From positions 47,324,653-47,388,652 of the forward strand of contig OZ005657.1 of the NCBI GenBank assembly GCA_963930645.1: DNA of 64,000 nt, written 5' to 3'. Shown here in pieces: positions 1 to 12,084 of the stretch. The position numbers and the translations under genes are program-made. The notes beneath the pieces are model-generated. The model had not been told where the DNA came from, searched no databases, and saw only the letters and a program-made list of their open reading frames with translations. The first letter of the stretch is position 1, and every line of letters begins with the position of its first letter. The DNA comes from Salticus scenicus. Its lineage: Eukaryota > Arthropoda > Arachnida > Araneae > Salticidae.

Positions 1-56
1 TAATGAATAATAATTCCATATTACCACTAGCCTTACAGTTTTATATTTTTCTATAT

Positions 57-118
57 ACAGTATGAAGCCGAAAATCCGGAATCGTCAGAACCGCAGCCAT
101 TCCGGATTTTCAGTCATG
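57..118. repeat. Pogo/Tigger-like transposon terminus (fragment)
   Basis: TA followed by CAGT, then a 13-bp inverted pair GAAAATCCGGAAT / ATTCCGGATTTTC within 50 bp. This is the layout of Tigger/pogo-type ends, where TA is the target and CAGT opens the element. No partner end is seen, so the element is cut or decayed. The assignment is inference from the terminal pattern. Confidence 0.35.
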
Positions 119-1330
119 CCTAAAAAATATAATATTTTGGTTTAAGTACTTGGATAATATGCAAATTCAAGTAAAAAATAATATATTAAAATTTTTAAAT
201 ATAGTCTGTAATTTTTTTTTAATCAACTTTAACAACAAATAAATTAAATTAAACTTGAAATACAGAACAGCTTTATTGAAATATTTGCATAAAAAAATTA
301 GTACAAGTTACAATAAAAGAAAATAAATAAGAAAAACATACCATTTTAAAAATATTTGCATGATTTTTTTTAGTACTTTAGGTTTTTCAATTAAAAGTTT
401 GAGCATAATTGAAATAGAATATAGAATTTAGCTCTCAATTAGAAATTATTTTTTTCTTATTTAAAATATTTTTATGTTAAACTTAATATTATCCATTTAA
501 TTGTTCTTATGCACATAATAGAATACATTAAATTTTACAATTAAAATTTGCCTTGAAAATTGTGTTATCGTCCATAAAATTATAATTACGAAAGTAACAT
601 AGAAAGGTATGCTTACCTCTGAGTAAAATTACATTTAAATAGTAACTGGAAAAACAATTTATTAATGTGTAATCTTTAATTACATTGCTATTTTTTCTAT
701 TTCACTCCTTCTGAATGAAATCCATTCCTCCAAATAATGTCAAGGAGCATTTTCTCTCCTTGAAAGAAAAACCTAGCTATACCTCTGACTACGGTTTCAA
801 ACATGCATAATAAAGTGAAGTACATAAAATATAAACTTGTTATACTATGCATGATGTTTACTTAGAAATCAACATTTAATCTTAAATTTATCATTAAATA
901 CAATATTAAGCAAATTTATATGAAAAATTTACCTATAACATACTGCTGCCGTCCCTCTTGACATACATTTCATAAGTTGCTAACAGAAAATTCTATAACA
1001 ACACTAATTAATATGCATTGCTTCAATAAATTTAATTCCTGTTTTATTATTTACTTTAAATTTAACAGTTCAACAAAAATAACACAAATGAAATGAATTC
1101 ATGTAAAAAAATTTTCATTAAAATTTTTCTTAGAACAATACGCTATTTACATTCAAATGCAAAATGCACATGGTGCCAGTGCTAAATATCCAACAAACAC
1201 TCACATGATGTCATGGTGCAAAAGCTAGAGAAAACAGTTCAATCAGGTTGCTATTCTTTGGATATCTAACATGTTTCTATCAGCATGAAATACACAAATA
1301 GAAAAAGCACACTAGATGAAATCTCACCCA
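119..1330. other. AT-rich non-coding DNA
   Basis: Very AT-rich sequence with stop codons in all frames. I see no conserved protein motif, RNA gene or repeat structure. Confidence 0.6.
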
Positions 1331-1334
1331 ATGT

Positions 1335-1650
1335 TTTATTTTTTTATGTATGTGGAGCATACATATGTGCATACTGATGACTGCTACAATAAGGAATTGT
1401 TTACATTTTCTTTTTACTCATGTGCAGCAATGTAGGGGTATCCAGAATTTTTTTTTTTTTTTTTTTCAAATATGTGGAGTGTACATACATGTTCTTAAGT
1501 GATTGCTGAAATATAGAATTTAATACATTTTTTAGATTCATGCATAGCGAGATAAAGGTAGTCATGATTTTTTGTTGTTGTTTTCATGTATGTGGAGTGA
1601 ACATACGAGTGTATTAGTGATTTCTAAAATTCATGCATCTGTATTGTGCA
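1335..1650. repeat. Degenerate ~120-bp tandem repeat, three units
   Basis: Three diverged units are anchored by TGTGGAG at 1351, 1473 and 1591 (spacing 122 and 118 bp). Each continues with a TACATA-type segment, an ACTGATGACTGC-like block, a CATGTGCAGCAATGTAGGGGTA-like block (shown here loosely) and a T-run. A related array lies at 27715-27958. Confidence 0.6.
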
Positions 1651-1679
1651 ATGATAAATTTTAAGATTCAAATATTTTA

Positions 1680-2797
1680 TTTTTGATTACCATAATTTTC
1701 AGGAGATAAGCCGCACCAACCAAAAGTTGGCAAAATTAAATTAACTTTCATCAAATAAGCCGCAGCCTATACTATGAATAATCTACTACTTAAACAATTC
1801 TTTGCAGATGCATCGATATCATACATATTGACACATTTCCTTTAAGCATTTTAATTTTTCTTCTCTTTCAAATTAATACAATATTAATACAAATTAATAT
1901 TAATACAAATAATATTAATATTAATACAAATTAATATTAAAATCTGATACAGCACAAATTCGAAAAAACGAACATTTTCGATCGTATTAATTCTCAACAA
2001 CAATGCTTTTTTCTTATTATTATCTTCAACTATTTATAATTAGGTGAATTAAGTTAAAATATTAGATAAAACTTGTCAAAAATAAGCTTTATTTAACATT
2101 TCAACTACATTTTCAGCTGATACCTCCCCCATTTTTAATTGGTCATTATTAATGATTATCAGAATTATTGACATGCTTTCTACAATTTTAACATGCTTGT
2201 TGTTTTTACCTCTTCTAAAAAAAATATACGTAAAAAGATGAAATTATAAACTAGAAACTTTCACAAAACAAATGTTAAAGTAAGTTTAAAGATAGATTAG
2301 ATAAGAAAACTTTTAATATAAATCACTTGATATAGTTTTAATAGAAAATTGTTTGGCTTTACACATTCTATAATTTTGAAATTAAATGATTAAAAATTTT
2401 TGCGATCTGGATGTGTATTAAAAAAATTATTATTTAACAGAATAAAATATCAACTGATGAATTAATGTTACGTACACTATCAAAATGGCCATTAAAATTG
2501 ATCACTGAACTTGAACTCTTGATATTAATTCACAAAATCAAGCAAACTTATGGTTGAAAACTAAAAGCACAGAAAAAATAAAATAAAATAAACAAATAAA
2601 ATAACATAGTTTTTTTTTTTTTTTTTCTGATTTAGAAATATATTTTTCTTTTGATAGAGATCACTATTAAAAATATTTTTGCTAGAAAAAAAAATTCCAT
2701 ATTTTTTCTCAACAAACAGGCCACAGTTGCTGATTTTAAACTTTTAAATATGTATAAGCAGCGGCTTATCTCCTGAAAATTATGGTAGTTAAAAATA
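1680..2797. mobile_element. Non-autonomous DNA transposon with ~26-35 bp TIRs
   Basis: The left end at 1689-1714 (ACCATAATTTTCAGGAGATA followed by AGCCGC) is repeated exactly in inverse orientation at 2761-2786, and similarity extends several bases outward. A second ATAAGCCGCA word sits just inside the left end. The ~1.05-kb interior is AT-rich and non-coding. The end resembles the widespread 'ACCATATTTTC...ATAAG.CGCACC' termini of arthropod DNA transposons; related ends occur near 51378 and 55370. The superfamily is not settled. Confidence 0.6.
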
Positions 2798-3107
2798 AAA
2801 CTAAAATTTTTATTAAAAAATGTATTTAATGATATTTTTTATTTCTGATGCATTAAGAAATTTGTTTAATTTGAAAAAATTGCACTCAATTTTACATAGG
2901 AGGCAAAAGATTACAATTTCTTGGGACACTATAACATCACATGTTAGTGACTTTAAAAAAAAATTACCAAGAAGCACACAGAACAAAATTTTCCTCAATT
3001 TTTATTTAGTACTTCTTAACACTGGTTTTTCTATGTATTTTAATATCATATTTACTAAAGGGTGATCTAAGAAAAACCTTCTAAAATCAGCTTACATGTA
3101 AGCAGGA

Positions 3108-3333
3108 TGTTATGAACCCACGTTCTGTATTTTATTATTATACTTAAAATTGTAATATTGGTTTGTGAATCTGGCAACCAGTCAGTTTCTCAAGTTTGTT
3201 TTTGTTCTGGTTTAAGTACGTTATGTTCAATTAAGTTCTTTTCCATTTACGTATAAATATTTCATATCATCTGTAAATAAACATAGTTTTAATTAGTACG
3301 ATATGCGTATTCTTTGAATATTGATAAGTAACA
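3108..3333 (+). repeat. 5' LTR of BEL/Pao element
   Basis: 226 bp, starts TGTTATGAACC and ends GATAAGTAACA. Compared with the 3' LTR I count four substitutions (about 1.8%). An AATAAA-type signal occurs near its 3' side. TTGGCGTCCGCGA directly after the LTR (from 3335) is the likely tRNA primer binding site. Confidence 0.93.
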
Positions 3334-3451
3334 TTTGGCGTCCGCGATATTTAACTCGAATATGTTTGTTTTCATAACTGAAATAAGTAACTAGTACTTT
3401 CTTTGCTTTTGAAATATTCTTTTGTTTGCATTTACGTAACTGAAATTTATA

Positions 3452-4108
3452 ATGAATCAAAAGAATAACGATGGTGCAAATACGAACCAAACAAATAATG
3501 ATGGTGTGAATACAAATGTTTTGGATAATTTGAAAAGAGAAAGAACAAATTTACGACGTCAGTTTACGACTGCTTGTAACCAGTTCGATGAGTTAATAGC
3601 TGACACGACGATAGAAAGTAAGCAAATTTCTGTGATATTTAATAAGATTTTGGATAAGTCAGAACGTTTATTTAAGATTGATTCTGAATTGAGTGAACTT
3701 TTAGAATTAAATGATGATGAATATGATCAGATTGAATCATATAGAGATCGTTTTATAGAAATCAAAACTATATATGAAAAAAATGAACAATCATCTCACG
3801 ATGAAGTTTCTAGTACAAATTCGATTTCTGGTCTTAATTTAAAACTTCCTAAGCTAAATTTAAAAGAATATGATTTGGTTCCTAGAACATGGGTTGCTTT
3901 TTGGGGGCAATTTTCCCGCATCCATGTTGATGATAGCATACGAGAAGAAGATAAATTTCAATATTTACTTTCTTCATTGAAATCAAAAACCAAAGCCAGA
4001 GATATTGTAGAAAGTTATCCACCTTCCAAGGATAATTATATTAAAGTTATTGAGCATCAAGTCGAGATTTGGAAGAACGGATCTTCTGATAGAAGTTTAT
4101 GTACGTGA
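3452..4108 (+). pseudogene. BEL/Pao gag, N-terminal part
   Basis: The ATG at 3452 lies about 120 bp after the 5' LTR and opens a charged Asn/Gln-rich N-terminus with predicted coiled-coil character. The DUF1759-type gag segment follows (LPKLNLKEYD, WVAFWGQF, EEDKFQYLLSSL, ARDIVESYPP), which is diagnostic of BEL/Pao gag. Gag forms the cytoplasmic virus-like particle. Homology to gag stops near 4050, where the frame is lost; the family continuation is found in another frame from about 4050, so the last ~18 codons here are out-of-frame noise. Confidence 0.85.
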
Positions 4109-5948
4109 TCTTTTAGCTTTAGTAAGTAATAGATCATCCGTCAAATTATCGGAACTTTATGATAAATTAGGATCATATTTAAGAGGATTAGAAACCCTTG
4201 GCGTCACTACTCAAAATTATGCTGCTATGCTTTATCCGGTAGTAGAGTCTTGCTTACCTGCTGAAGTTTTGAAAGCCTGGGATAGAGATAGGCTTAATAG
4301 GGAAACTAATGTTGAGGATTCTTTAACTTTGACTAAAGAAAAATTATTAGAAAATTTAATGTCATTTTTGCAACATGAAGTTGAGGGTGAGGAGCATCGA
4401 GTTTTAGCAGAAAGTGCCTTTGGCAATGCCATGAAAAATAAGGAAGAGCATAATTCGCCAATTTCAAGGAACGAGCCAACAGCATCCACTTTAATAAACT
4501 CCTCACCACCTAATAAGAAGCTAAATTGTATTTTCTGTGATTATAATCACTCCAGCCAAAACTGTAACAGAGCTGCGACTTTAAGCAATGAAGAAAGAAA
4601 ATCAATAGTTATAAAGAAAAAATGTTGCCTAGTTTGCCTAAAACCTAATCATTTGACGAAAAACTGTCGAAGTAATGTAAAATGCATTATATGCAACAGA
4701 CGGCATTATCCACTGCTTTGTCCAGATTTGAAAACAAAATCAACTGATATGCCAAGCAATCAAAATAGAATAGAGGGGGAAAGTTCTGCTACACTATTTG
4801 CTTCATCGTTACATGAAATTTATTTGAAAACATTAATTGTACGCTTACGTCATAAGAACAAGTGCCTGAATGTTAGAGCCCTGCTTGATGATGGATCTCA
4901 TAGATCATATATAGAAAAGAGTTTAGTGCAAGAACTTAAGTTAACTCCAGTAGGGACAGAAACCTTATGCCAAGGACTATTTGGTGGCAGTACTACACCG
5001 TTGAAAGAACATGGGTGTTTTAATGTGGTTATAGAAAGTACTGATGGAAAATATTCAACCAAACTTTCATTTTTAGATCAATCTAAGATTTGTTCAAATT
5101 TGCCCAGAATAAAAGATAAAAATTTAATATCACAACTTTCATCAAAGGGGATTAGGTTATCTGATGTTGGCAATGATATACCTCCAATTAGGTTACTCAT
5201 CGGCACAGACATTATTGGTTCACTTCTAACTGGAAGAATTGAAGTGCTGAAAGGAGGATTATCAGTAGTCGAAACTAAACTAGGTTGGACTGTACTAGGA
5301 CTTGGTCGAAAGCGTGAAGTATTGAATACAGTATCTTTATGTTTACAAAGTGTCGAATTAGAAAAATTATGGGATTTAGAAACATTGGGCATAAATGATC
5401 CCATTCAAGAAAAAGCTAGGAAAATTTTAGACGAAGAAACACTTCTTCATTTTACTGAGACTGTTAAGATCAATGAGAAAAATAGATATGAGATTTCACT
5501 ACCCTGGTTGGCAGGACATCCTCAGTTATTCAATAACTATGATAAAGCAGCATTAAGACTTATGCAAACAACTAAACGCTTGCTTAAAGAAAATTACTTT
5601 GAGGAATACAATGACATTTTTCTTCGTTGGGAGAGTGAAGGCATAATAGAAGAAGTGGAACCAGCTCAAACTACTGAAGCTTTATATTATTTACCGCACA
5701 GACCAGTGATTAAATTATCAAGTGTTACTACAAAAATTCGTCCAGTGTTTGACGCTTCATCAAAGACTTCTGGTGGTGCATCATTAAATGACTGTATAAG
5801 TACTGGACCAAGTCTAATTCAACAAATTCCTCTACTTCTTAACAAGTTCAGAATAGATGCTTTAGGAGTCACAGCAGATATCAAACAAGCATTTCTGCAA
5901 ATTAGTGTTCGTCCAGAAGACAGAAATGTGTTAAGATTTCGCTGGTAG
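4050..5948 (+). pseudogene. BEL/Pao gag C-terminus, protease and start of RT
   Basis: This open stretch begins at a frameshift, not at a real start codon. It contains the end of gag (RFGRTDLLIEVYVRDLL), cysteine/histidine knuckles at about 4525-4720 (CIFC..H..C and CLVC..H..C..C), an aspartic protease with ALLDDGSHRSYI at about 4880, and the reverse transcriptase N-terminus (RPVFDASSKTSGG, SLNDCISTGPSL, then GVTADIKQAFLQI with the first catalytic Asp). It ends at an in-frame TAG at 5946-5948 just after the LRFRW segment. Family homology continues in the same frame behind that stop, so it is a nonsense mutation, a readthrough position or a sequencing error. Confidence 0.88.
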
Positions 5949-6190
5949 AAAGATAAAGATCGATCAGCAATCAAAGAATACCGACATACCCGTGTTGTAT
6001 TTGGAGTTACTTCAAGTATATTTTTATTAAATGCTACTATTGATTATCATTTGCAATATCAACAATTCCAAACCATAGAATTACAAACAACAATGGAAAT
6101 ACTTAAGAAAGGATTTTATGTCGACAATTTAATCACAAGTGTCCAAAATGAAGATGAATATATGAAATTGCAGGTTCAATCTAAAGAAGT
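5949..6190 (+). pseudogene. BEL/Pao reverse transcriptase palm segment
   Basis: Continues the upstream frame after the TAG. It reads through an HTRVVFGVTSS block and GFYVDNLITS, where the catalytic YxDD box is YVDN. From about 6190 the next family block, YDPIGFTLP, appears in a different frame. The thumb/connection region normally lying between these blocks is missing, so an internal deletion with loss of frame is inferred here. Confidence 0.75.
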
Positions 6191-7567
6191 TATGATGTTT
6201 ATGACCCAATTGGTTTTACGTTACCTGCCATGCTGTTTCCTAAGTTACACCTGCAAGAGGCTTGGAAGAGAAAAATAAGTTGGGATGAACCGCTTCCCAA
6301 TGATCTCCAGTCACAATATAAAAACTGGGTGAAACATTTTCATTGTATACAACAATGTTCTATTCCAAGAAGAGTGTTTTATGGATCTAAAGAAGATGCC
6401 ACTCTACACTTGTTTTCAGATGCATCAGGTAATGCTTATGCTTGTTGTGCGTATCTTTGTTGTAAAGAGAATTCAGAAGTATTTGTCAATTTAGTTTCTG
6501 CCAAGTCAAGAGTCTCACCAATTAATCGGCCAACTATTCCCCGATTAGAGTTGTTGGGGGCTTTACTGGCTGCTCGTTTAGCCAAAACTATAAAATCTGC
6601 AATGAATTTTCCTCTTAAAACTTTCTTTTGGACTGATTCTATGGTAGCATTAGCCTGGATTTTGAAAAAGGAACCCTGGAATAATTTTGTTGGAAACAGA
6701 GTAAAGGAAATTAGAGAACTAACAGACACGGAAAGTTGGAGATACGTTCCAGGAGATCAGAACCCTGCTGACCTCCCATCTCGATCATGTACTTGTAAGG
6801 AACTCGAGAAAAAAAACTGGTGGGAAGGACCCTCGTGGCTGAAGAATTCTACCGAATTATGGCCAAATGAATGCATAACTTTTCCAGAAGAAGCACTAAC
6901 TGAAAGAAGGAAAGTTGTAATAAGTGCAGCGAACATTCAAGATGCTGAAAATTTTAGCCAAAGACTTTTGTATTTTTCTGAATATCCTAAGCTGCTACGT
7001 ATGATGGCCTGGATATTAAGATTTTGCCGACTTTCTAAGAATAAAGAAATGAATATATCAATCAATTTAAGTACCGAAGAAATTAATGAAGCTGAAGTTG
7101 TCCTTACAAAAATAATTCAACGTGAATGGTGTACTGAAAATAGAAAAAGATATGAAGGAACAATGAAGTTTTATGAAGAAAATGGTTTATTGAAAGTGAA
7201 GACTCGACTCACACTTGGAGAAGACAATGATGATTTTAAGTACCCGATTGTTTTACCAGATCACTTGATAGTCAGGCGTTACATCGAGTACATACACAAA
7301 AGCTTAAATCATGCTGGAGTCCAAACTGTTTTATCTCATATAAGAGAAAGATTTTGGATTCCTCGTGGTCGAAGAGTAATTAGAGAAGTAATTTCTCGGT
7401 GCATACCTTGTAAGAGACATTCAGTCAAAGCCATAGTCACAGAACCAGCTTCACTTCCAGCGAATAGAATAAACAGAGTAGCAGTCTTTCAAGTAACCGG
7501 TACAGATTTGGCTGGTCCTATTTTTCTTCGAGAAGGTATTAAAGCGTGGATAGTTTTATTTACATAG
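6191..7567 (+). pseudogene. BEL/Pao RNase H and integrase N-terminus
   Basis: In order: YDPIGF and LHLQEAWKRKISWDEPLP (RT connection), an RNase H-like domain starting LHLFSDASGNAYACCAY, PRLELLGALLAARLAK, FWTDSMVALAWI and the BEL hallmark VPGDQNPADLPSR. The integrase zinc-binding HHCC follows (HKSLNHAGV ... CIPCKRH), then the first Asp of the DDE triad in GTDLAGP. It ends at TAG 7565-7567, where the frame shifts: the usual continuation reads on in another frame from about 7567. Confidence 0.88.
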
Positions 7568-8177
7568 TGCTGTATTTCGTGCTGTACATTTAGAACTAAT
7601 TAGTTCCTTATCAACTGAAGCATTTATGCAAGCCTTACGTCGATTCTTTGCGCGCAGAGGTAGAATTTCTATTATGTATACCGACAATGGAACTAATTTT
7701 GTTGGAACTTCCAGATGTTTTGAGAATTTAGACTGGGAAGCAATTCAAGCTGAATGTGGAATGAGAAAAATCAAATGGAACTTCATCCCACCAAGCGCAC
7801 CATGGTACGGAGGATGGTGGGAGCGAATAATTCGCTTAATAAAAGATCTATTAAAAAGAAATCTTGGAAAGGCCTGCTTAAGTTTCGAAGAAATGCAAAC
7901 AGTTCTATGTGACTGTGAGGACACTATCAATAAACGTCCACTAACATATGTATGTGAAGATCCAAATGAGCCATTGCCATTAACCCCTGCTCATTTCTTA
8001 CATGATGTACGAAATCCTTTAGAGCTCAATACAATTGATTTGGATATAATTGATGGAAATCATCTAAGGAAAAGATTACGTTATGTTCAAAGGGTAAGAG
8101 AGCATTTCAGGAGATGCTTCCAGAGAGAGTATATTTCAGAAATAGTAAGAAATCCTGATGTCAAGAGACAAAGATAA
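7568..8177 (+). pseudogene. BEL/Pao integrase catalytic core
   Basis: Continues integrase after the frameshift: RAVHLELISSLSTEAF, then YTDNGTNFVG (second catalytic Asp) and APWYGGWWERIIRLIKDLLK (catalytic Glu in WWER). Next come DCEDTINKRPLTY and the PLTPAHFL block. Homology moves into a third frame near 8160. Integrase would insert the cDNA with a 5-bp stagger, matching the CAGGA duplication. Confidence 0.88.
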
Positions 8178-8514
8178 AATTCAAATTGGAGATATAGTAC
8201 TTGTGGGATCAGAAAATCTTAAAAGAATAAACTGGCCCTTAGGAAAGGTCATAGAATTGTTTGTAGGAAAAGATGGAAAACAGCGAGTAGCTCGATTAAA
8301 GGTAGCAAAGGGTGAAATTATACGACCACTTCAGAGATTATATCCCTTGGAAATTTCTTCGAAGGATATTATCATGCCCACAAAAAATGAAGAGTCCTTA
8401 CCTGAAGTTGCTGAACAACCAAAGTGTGCTATTGACAGTGACAAAATGGCAGACGAAATTAAATTTTCTAGAAAGGGTAGACCTATTGTCAAACCCAAAA
8501 AACTGGATTTGTAA
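8158..8514 (+). pseudogene. BEL/Pao integrase C-terminal (DUF5641-like) tail
   Basis: Contains IQIGDIVLVGSENLKRINWP, LGKVIELFVGKDGKQRVARL and IRPLQRLYPLE, the typical DUF5641-like tail of BEL/Pao polyproteins. It ends with a lysine-rich stretch and TAA at 8512-8514, 145 bp before the 3' LTR. Read as the end of the polyprotein, not a separate gene; the nearby ATG is within the family block. Confidence 0.85.
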
Positions 8515-8659
8515 AGTACTTATTTTTCGTTTCCTATGTCAAAATTTAAGTTTTATATAATTTCAAAACTCACTGTTTCTCCTTTAAAGTAAACTTTGTG
8601 GTTATGTTAATAAGTTTTGTCTTTCAAATATATATCTTTCAAGACAAAAGGTGGGAGAA

Positions 8660-8885
8660 TGTTATGAACCCACGTTCTGTATTTTATTATTATACTTAAA
8701 ATTGTAATATTGGTTTGTGAATCTGGCAACAAGTCAGTTTCTCAAGTTTGTTTTTGTTCTGGTTTAAGTACGTTACGTTCGATTAAGTTCTTTTCCATTT
8801 ACGTATAAATATTTCATATCATCTGTAAATAAACATAGTTTTAATTAGTACAATATGCGTATTCTTTGAATATTGATAAGTAACA
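8660..8885 (+). repeat. 3' LTR of BEL/Pao element
   Basis: 226 bp, same ends as the 5' LTR, preceded by a purine-rich tract at about 8646-8659 and followed by the CAGGA target duplication. Confidence 0.93.
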
Positions 8886-9235
8886 CAGGAAGGCAAATAG
8901 TTTTCTTTGAAATTTTATGAACATCATTGATTGTGGCAATATAAAAGAATAAATTGTGCATGACAGTAGACTTATACTGAAGTTTGGCTATAGTTATAAT
9001 GAAACATGGAGTGGCAAAAATAGATTTTACCAGGGCAATGAATGAGCTAAATTGGGCCTCGTATATGAATAGTGTGGAAATCGAATTTTTCCAAATTTGT
9101 TGATGACAGAGTCGAGCACTTAACAGTGCAGAACAGATTCATGACTGTAACAGAATTTTTAAAAAGTAAGGAATTATGAATGTATGAAAGAAATTTAATA
9201 ATTTTACATTACATAAACTTGTAAATCTTTTTATA
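8886..9235. other. Intergenic AT-rich DNA
   Basis: No coding or repeat structure recognised. Confidence 0.5.
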
Positions 9236-10247
9236 TACTAGCTGCCTTCGGCGACCAGCTGGTTCACAATCCTTGAAAAATCCAACTTTTTGAAATTCCC
9301 ACTCAGTGGCGTATGCGGTGCATTTTTCCCGTTTCAGGTCTTACAACAGCTTATTGACATATAGTGAAAATAGCTTTATTGAAAAATTTAATCACAGTAA
9401 ATTTCCATTCGGTAGCACCTGTGGCGCCCTCTTCCAGTTTCAATATCTGAAACAGCCTGTTCACTCACCAGGTTATGTTCTTTCAAATTTCTGACTTTAG
9501 CAAAGTCCCGCTCGGTGGTGCCTTATCCCTGTTTTAGAACTTACAACACCTTCCTCACTCATTACAATTTAAAATATTGAAATTTTAAAATATTACAGCA
9601 CCATCTTGCAGTAGAAATTTCTGTAATCTACTGTTCGATTCTAAATCAACAAAGCTTTCAAATGATATATTACTTATGAAATTATTTTAATTAGTAGCTG
9701 AGATACAAAAGAAAACTTAATCAGGACACCTCAAAACGTGTAAATAAGGTGAAATCTCGAATTCCACTTTCAATAATATAAAATAACTTTAAAATATCTT
9801 TTGAATGATGTATTAATTGAAAATAATTTAATCATAATTAGAATTTGAAATACGCGTATTAGAATAAAATTTAACTTGTAATTAAAATGTAAATTTTTTG
9901 TTTATTCTCTGAAATCGATGAAATTTGAACTACAACTTTGTCTTGTGAAGAAAACTCTGTATAGTAAGTTTCGCGTGCGACAAAGGATAATTGAAGAATT
10001 TTGAAATTTTTAATCGCAGTCCAAAAACATGTGACCTCAACCAGAAAAAGATCTTTCTCTTTTGCTCTACTTTCGAAATATTGTCTGCAAACTTAAAAGA
10101 GAGTTTCCACTGTTGTTCAAATGCAAACACAGATTCAGAATGTCATAAAAAACTGCAGGCATGCAGAAAATTAAAAAATTTATAACGGATTCAGTTTTAA
10201 AAAAATCTCTCAATCTTTTGAAATATGATTCATGTAATTGAGGTCTA

Positions 10248-10282
<35 letters not shown>

Positions 10283-10925
10283 ATTGATTTATCTCAAAAA
10301 GATTTTGAGTTATAAAATGTTTTGTGAATATATCAATGTTTCGTAAATTCTAAAAATATGGATCGCTAATCCGTATTTTGTTAAAATATTTATATGGTTC
10401 AAAAGAGGATTAAATGACCTTTTTAAATATACCCATTGTTAAGAAATGGAACAGTTACTCTGTCTGTTGTATAAGGCGATTAAAAAATGACAATCAAGAA
10501 AAAGAAAAATTTTTAACCCTTTTTAAAAATATAAAAATACTGTATTTTTAAAAAAAATTTGTACTGTAAGAATTAGTAATAAATGCTCTTTCTAGGTGTA
10601 TTTTCAATATCTGCAACCACTATGCTGGAATGGCTTTACAAAAATGCGTGAAAATTTCTCTCTGTGTTTCTTCTTTTGAGGAACGGGCTGAATTCCACTT
10701 GGAGGGCGAAAATTACGATCAGCTCGCTTTTTAATTAGACATTGGTCAATGTTTTAATTAATATCTCCGGAACTAATTAAAATTTTTAAATTCTTTTTTC
10801 ACTATGCACTCGGGCAGGCTTCTGACCACCCATATGTCTAATTTTATAGTTCTGCGTTCTGTAGGGGCTGAACGTATAGATGCTCAGACAAAGAGACTGA
10901 CAGACATCTTCCTTTATTATTATAG
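9236..10925 (+). mobile_element. Retroposon-like repeat with CTAGCTG head
   Basis: Begins TACTAGCTGCCTTCGGCGACC and appears to end in CTTTATTATTATAGATAC. These are the 5' and 3' looks of a dispersed arthropod retroposon family (compare 19247 and 40708). Inside, three ~105-bp tandem units occur at 9298-9560. No reverse transcriptase is seen. A 28-bp A-run lies at about 10250. Boundaries are approximate and the class (SINE-like or truncated LINE) is not resolved. Confidence 0.45.
9298..9560 (+). repeat. ~105-bp tandem repeat, three units
   Basis: Anchors CCCACTCAGTGGCG (9299), TCCATTCGGTAGCACC (9404) and CCCGCTCGGTGGTGCC (9507) are spaced about 105 bp apart. Each is followed by a CCxGTTTCA/GTTTTAGAAC segment and a CTTAC-ACAGCxT-type segment. 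Confidence 0.55.
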
Positions 10926-11514
10926 ATACATAAGTTTTTAATGCTTTTTTAACAGCTTTAAAAATTAAGGTTTTATTTAATACATATATTTATATACATT
11001 ACCTATTTTATCAAAAAAAAAAAAGCTAACGCTAGTGTTAAAGATGAAGATTACGCAAATACATCGGCAAACTATTTAAAAATTACAGTTGAAACTCGTC
11101 TAATCTATTCTAATAAATTAAATTTTTCTTAAACATCATTTTAACGGAATCGTCCACGTTAATACATATTACAGCGATCAGCAAATAAATTTATTTTCAG
11201 TGGTGTTTTGGCAAGTCCCAGAATTATCACCCAACTTAAATAACGCGCCGCGTACCTCTCTTTTGAGACTATGTTATTTCCTTTATGATAAACAGCAATT
11301 AACAATACAAGTAAATGAAAATACCAAGGTAATTTAAATGTTATTAGTAGCTTCAAAGCAATGAAACAGACATACCATATATTACAAAAGTACGTAAGAA
11401 ATAATTCTTAAAGATAAAGCTAAAAGGATTTTTCATTTAAAGTTTTTCAACGTAAACAACTTCCTCTCTTAACAAAACATAAAAGACGAGCAGATAATTT
11501 TTCAAAGGTTGAAA
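10926..11514. other. Intergenic AT-rich DNA
   Basis: No supported gene. Short open frames here lack family motifs. Confidence 0.5.
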
Positions 11515-11706
11515 CCTTCTACGACCAATCAAAATCCAGAATTTAGCCTTGCAATTGATGAGTGGCAGATTTGATAGATTGATTGACGGAGCGTTTATTT
11601 GCAAATATGCGTTTAATAGATAGCATTTTTAATCCTTTTACCTGATTGGTTCTGCTCAAAGGAGCGCTCTAGAATTTAAAGGCAAAGTAAATTTAGATGG
11701 CATGGC
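11515..11706 (+). promoter_or_regulatory. Possible promoter of the reductase gene
   Basis: A patch with CCAAT (GACCAATCAAAA at 11521), an octamer-like ATTTGCAAAT at about 11599, a second CCAAT in inverse orientation (TGATTGGTTC at about 11643) and a GAGCGCTC palindrome. It lies about 700 bp upstream of the reductase ATG, separated from it by the hAT-type insertion at 11707-12294. The elements are short and common, so this is inference from clustering and position. Confidence 0.3.
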
Positions 11707-12047
11707 CAGTGTTGCCAGATTGTGAATTTTGTCCCCATTTTTGGGGACTTTTTGAGCTTCAGGGGACATTTTTGGGGACCGAATGTTTGTGGGGGAACTT
11801 TAGGGGATTTTTGAAATTTTTGGGGAGAAATCTGGGGAATTTTTCAACTATTTTGTCTTAAATTTGTCTACCTGATAAGCTCACAGTCTCTGCACGTAGA
11901 GACTTTTAACAGTTCTCTTTAGCATGTAGGTTTTTGAACATCCTCAGGATATTCTGAAGAGGAAAGTAAATCCTACGTACATCCTCAGCACTAACACTAA
12001 CGTACTTTATACAGGTTTAAAATTTTGCTATAACTAGTGCGTAAAAA

Positions 12048-12084
<37 letters not shown>

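Larger units (their letters stand above)
3108..8885 (+). mobile_element. BEL/Pao LTR retrotransposon, degenerate
   Basis: A complete-length but broken element. It is bounded by 226-bp LTRs (3108-3333 and 8660-8885) that begin TGTTA and end TAACA, and flanked by the 5-bp target duplication CAGGA (3103-3107 and 8886-8890), the size usual for BEL/Pao. The body carries, in order, a DUF1759-type gag, CCHC knuckles, an aspartic protease with DDGS, reverse transcriptase, RNase H, HHCC plus DDE integrase and a DUF5641-like C-terminus. A purine tract (AAAAGGTGGGAGAA) abuts the 3' LTR. The coding frame is interrupted by four frame changes, one in-frame stop and an internal deletion, so the copy cannot be autonomous as read. 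Confidence 0.95.
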
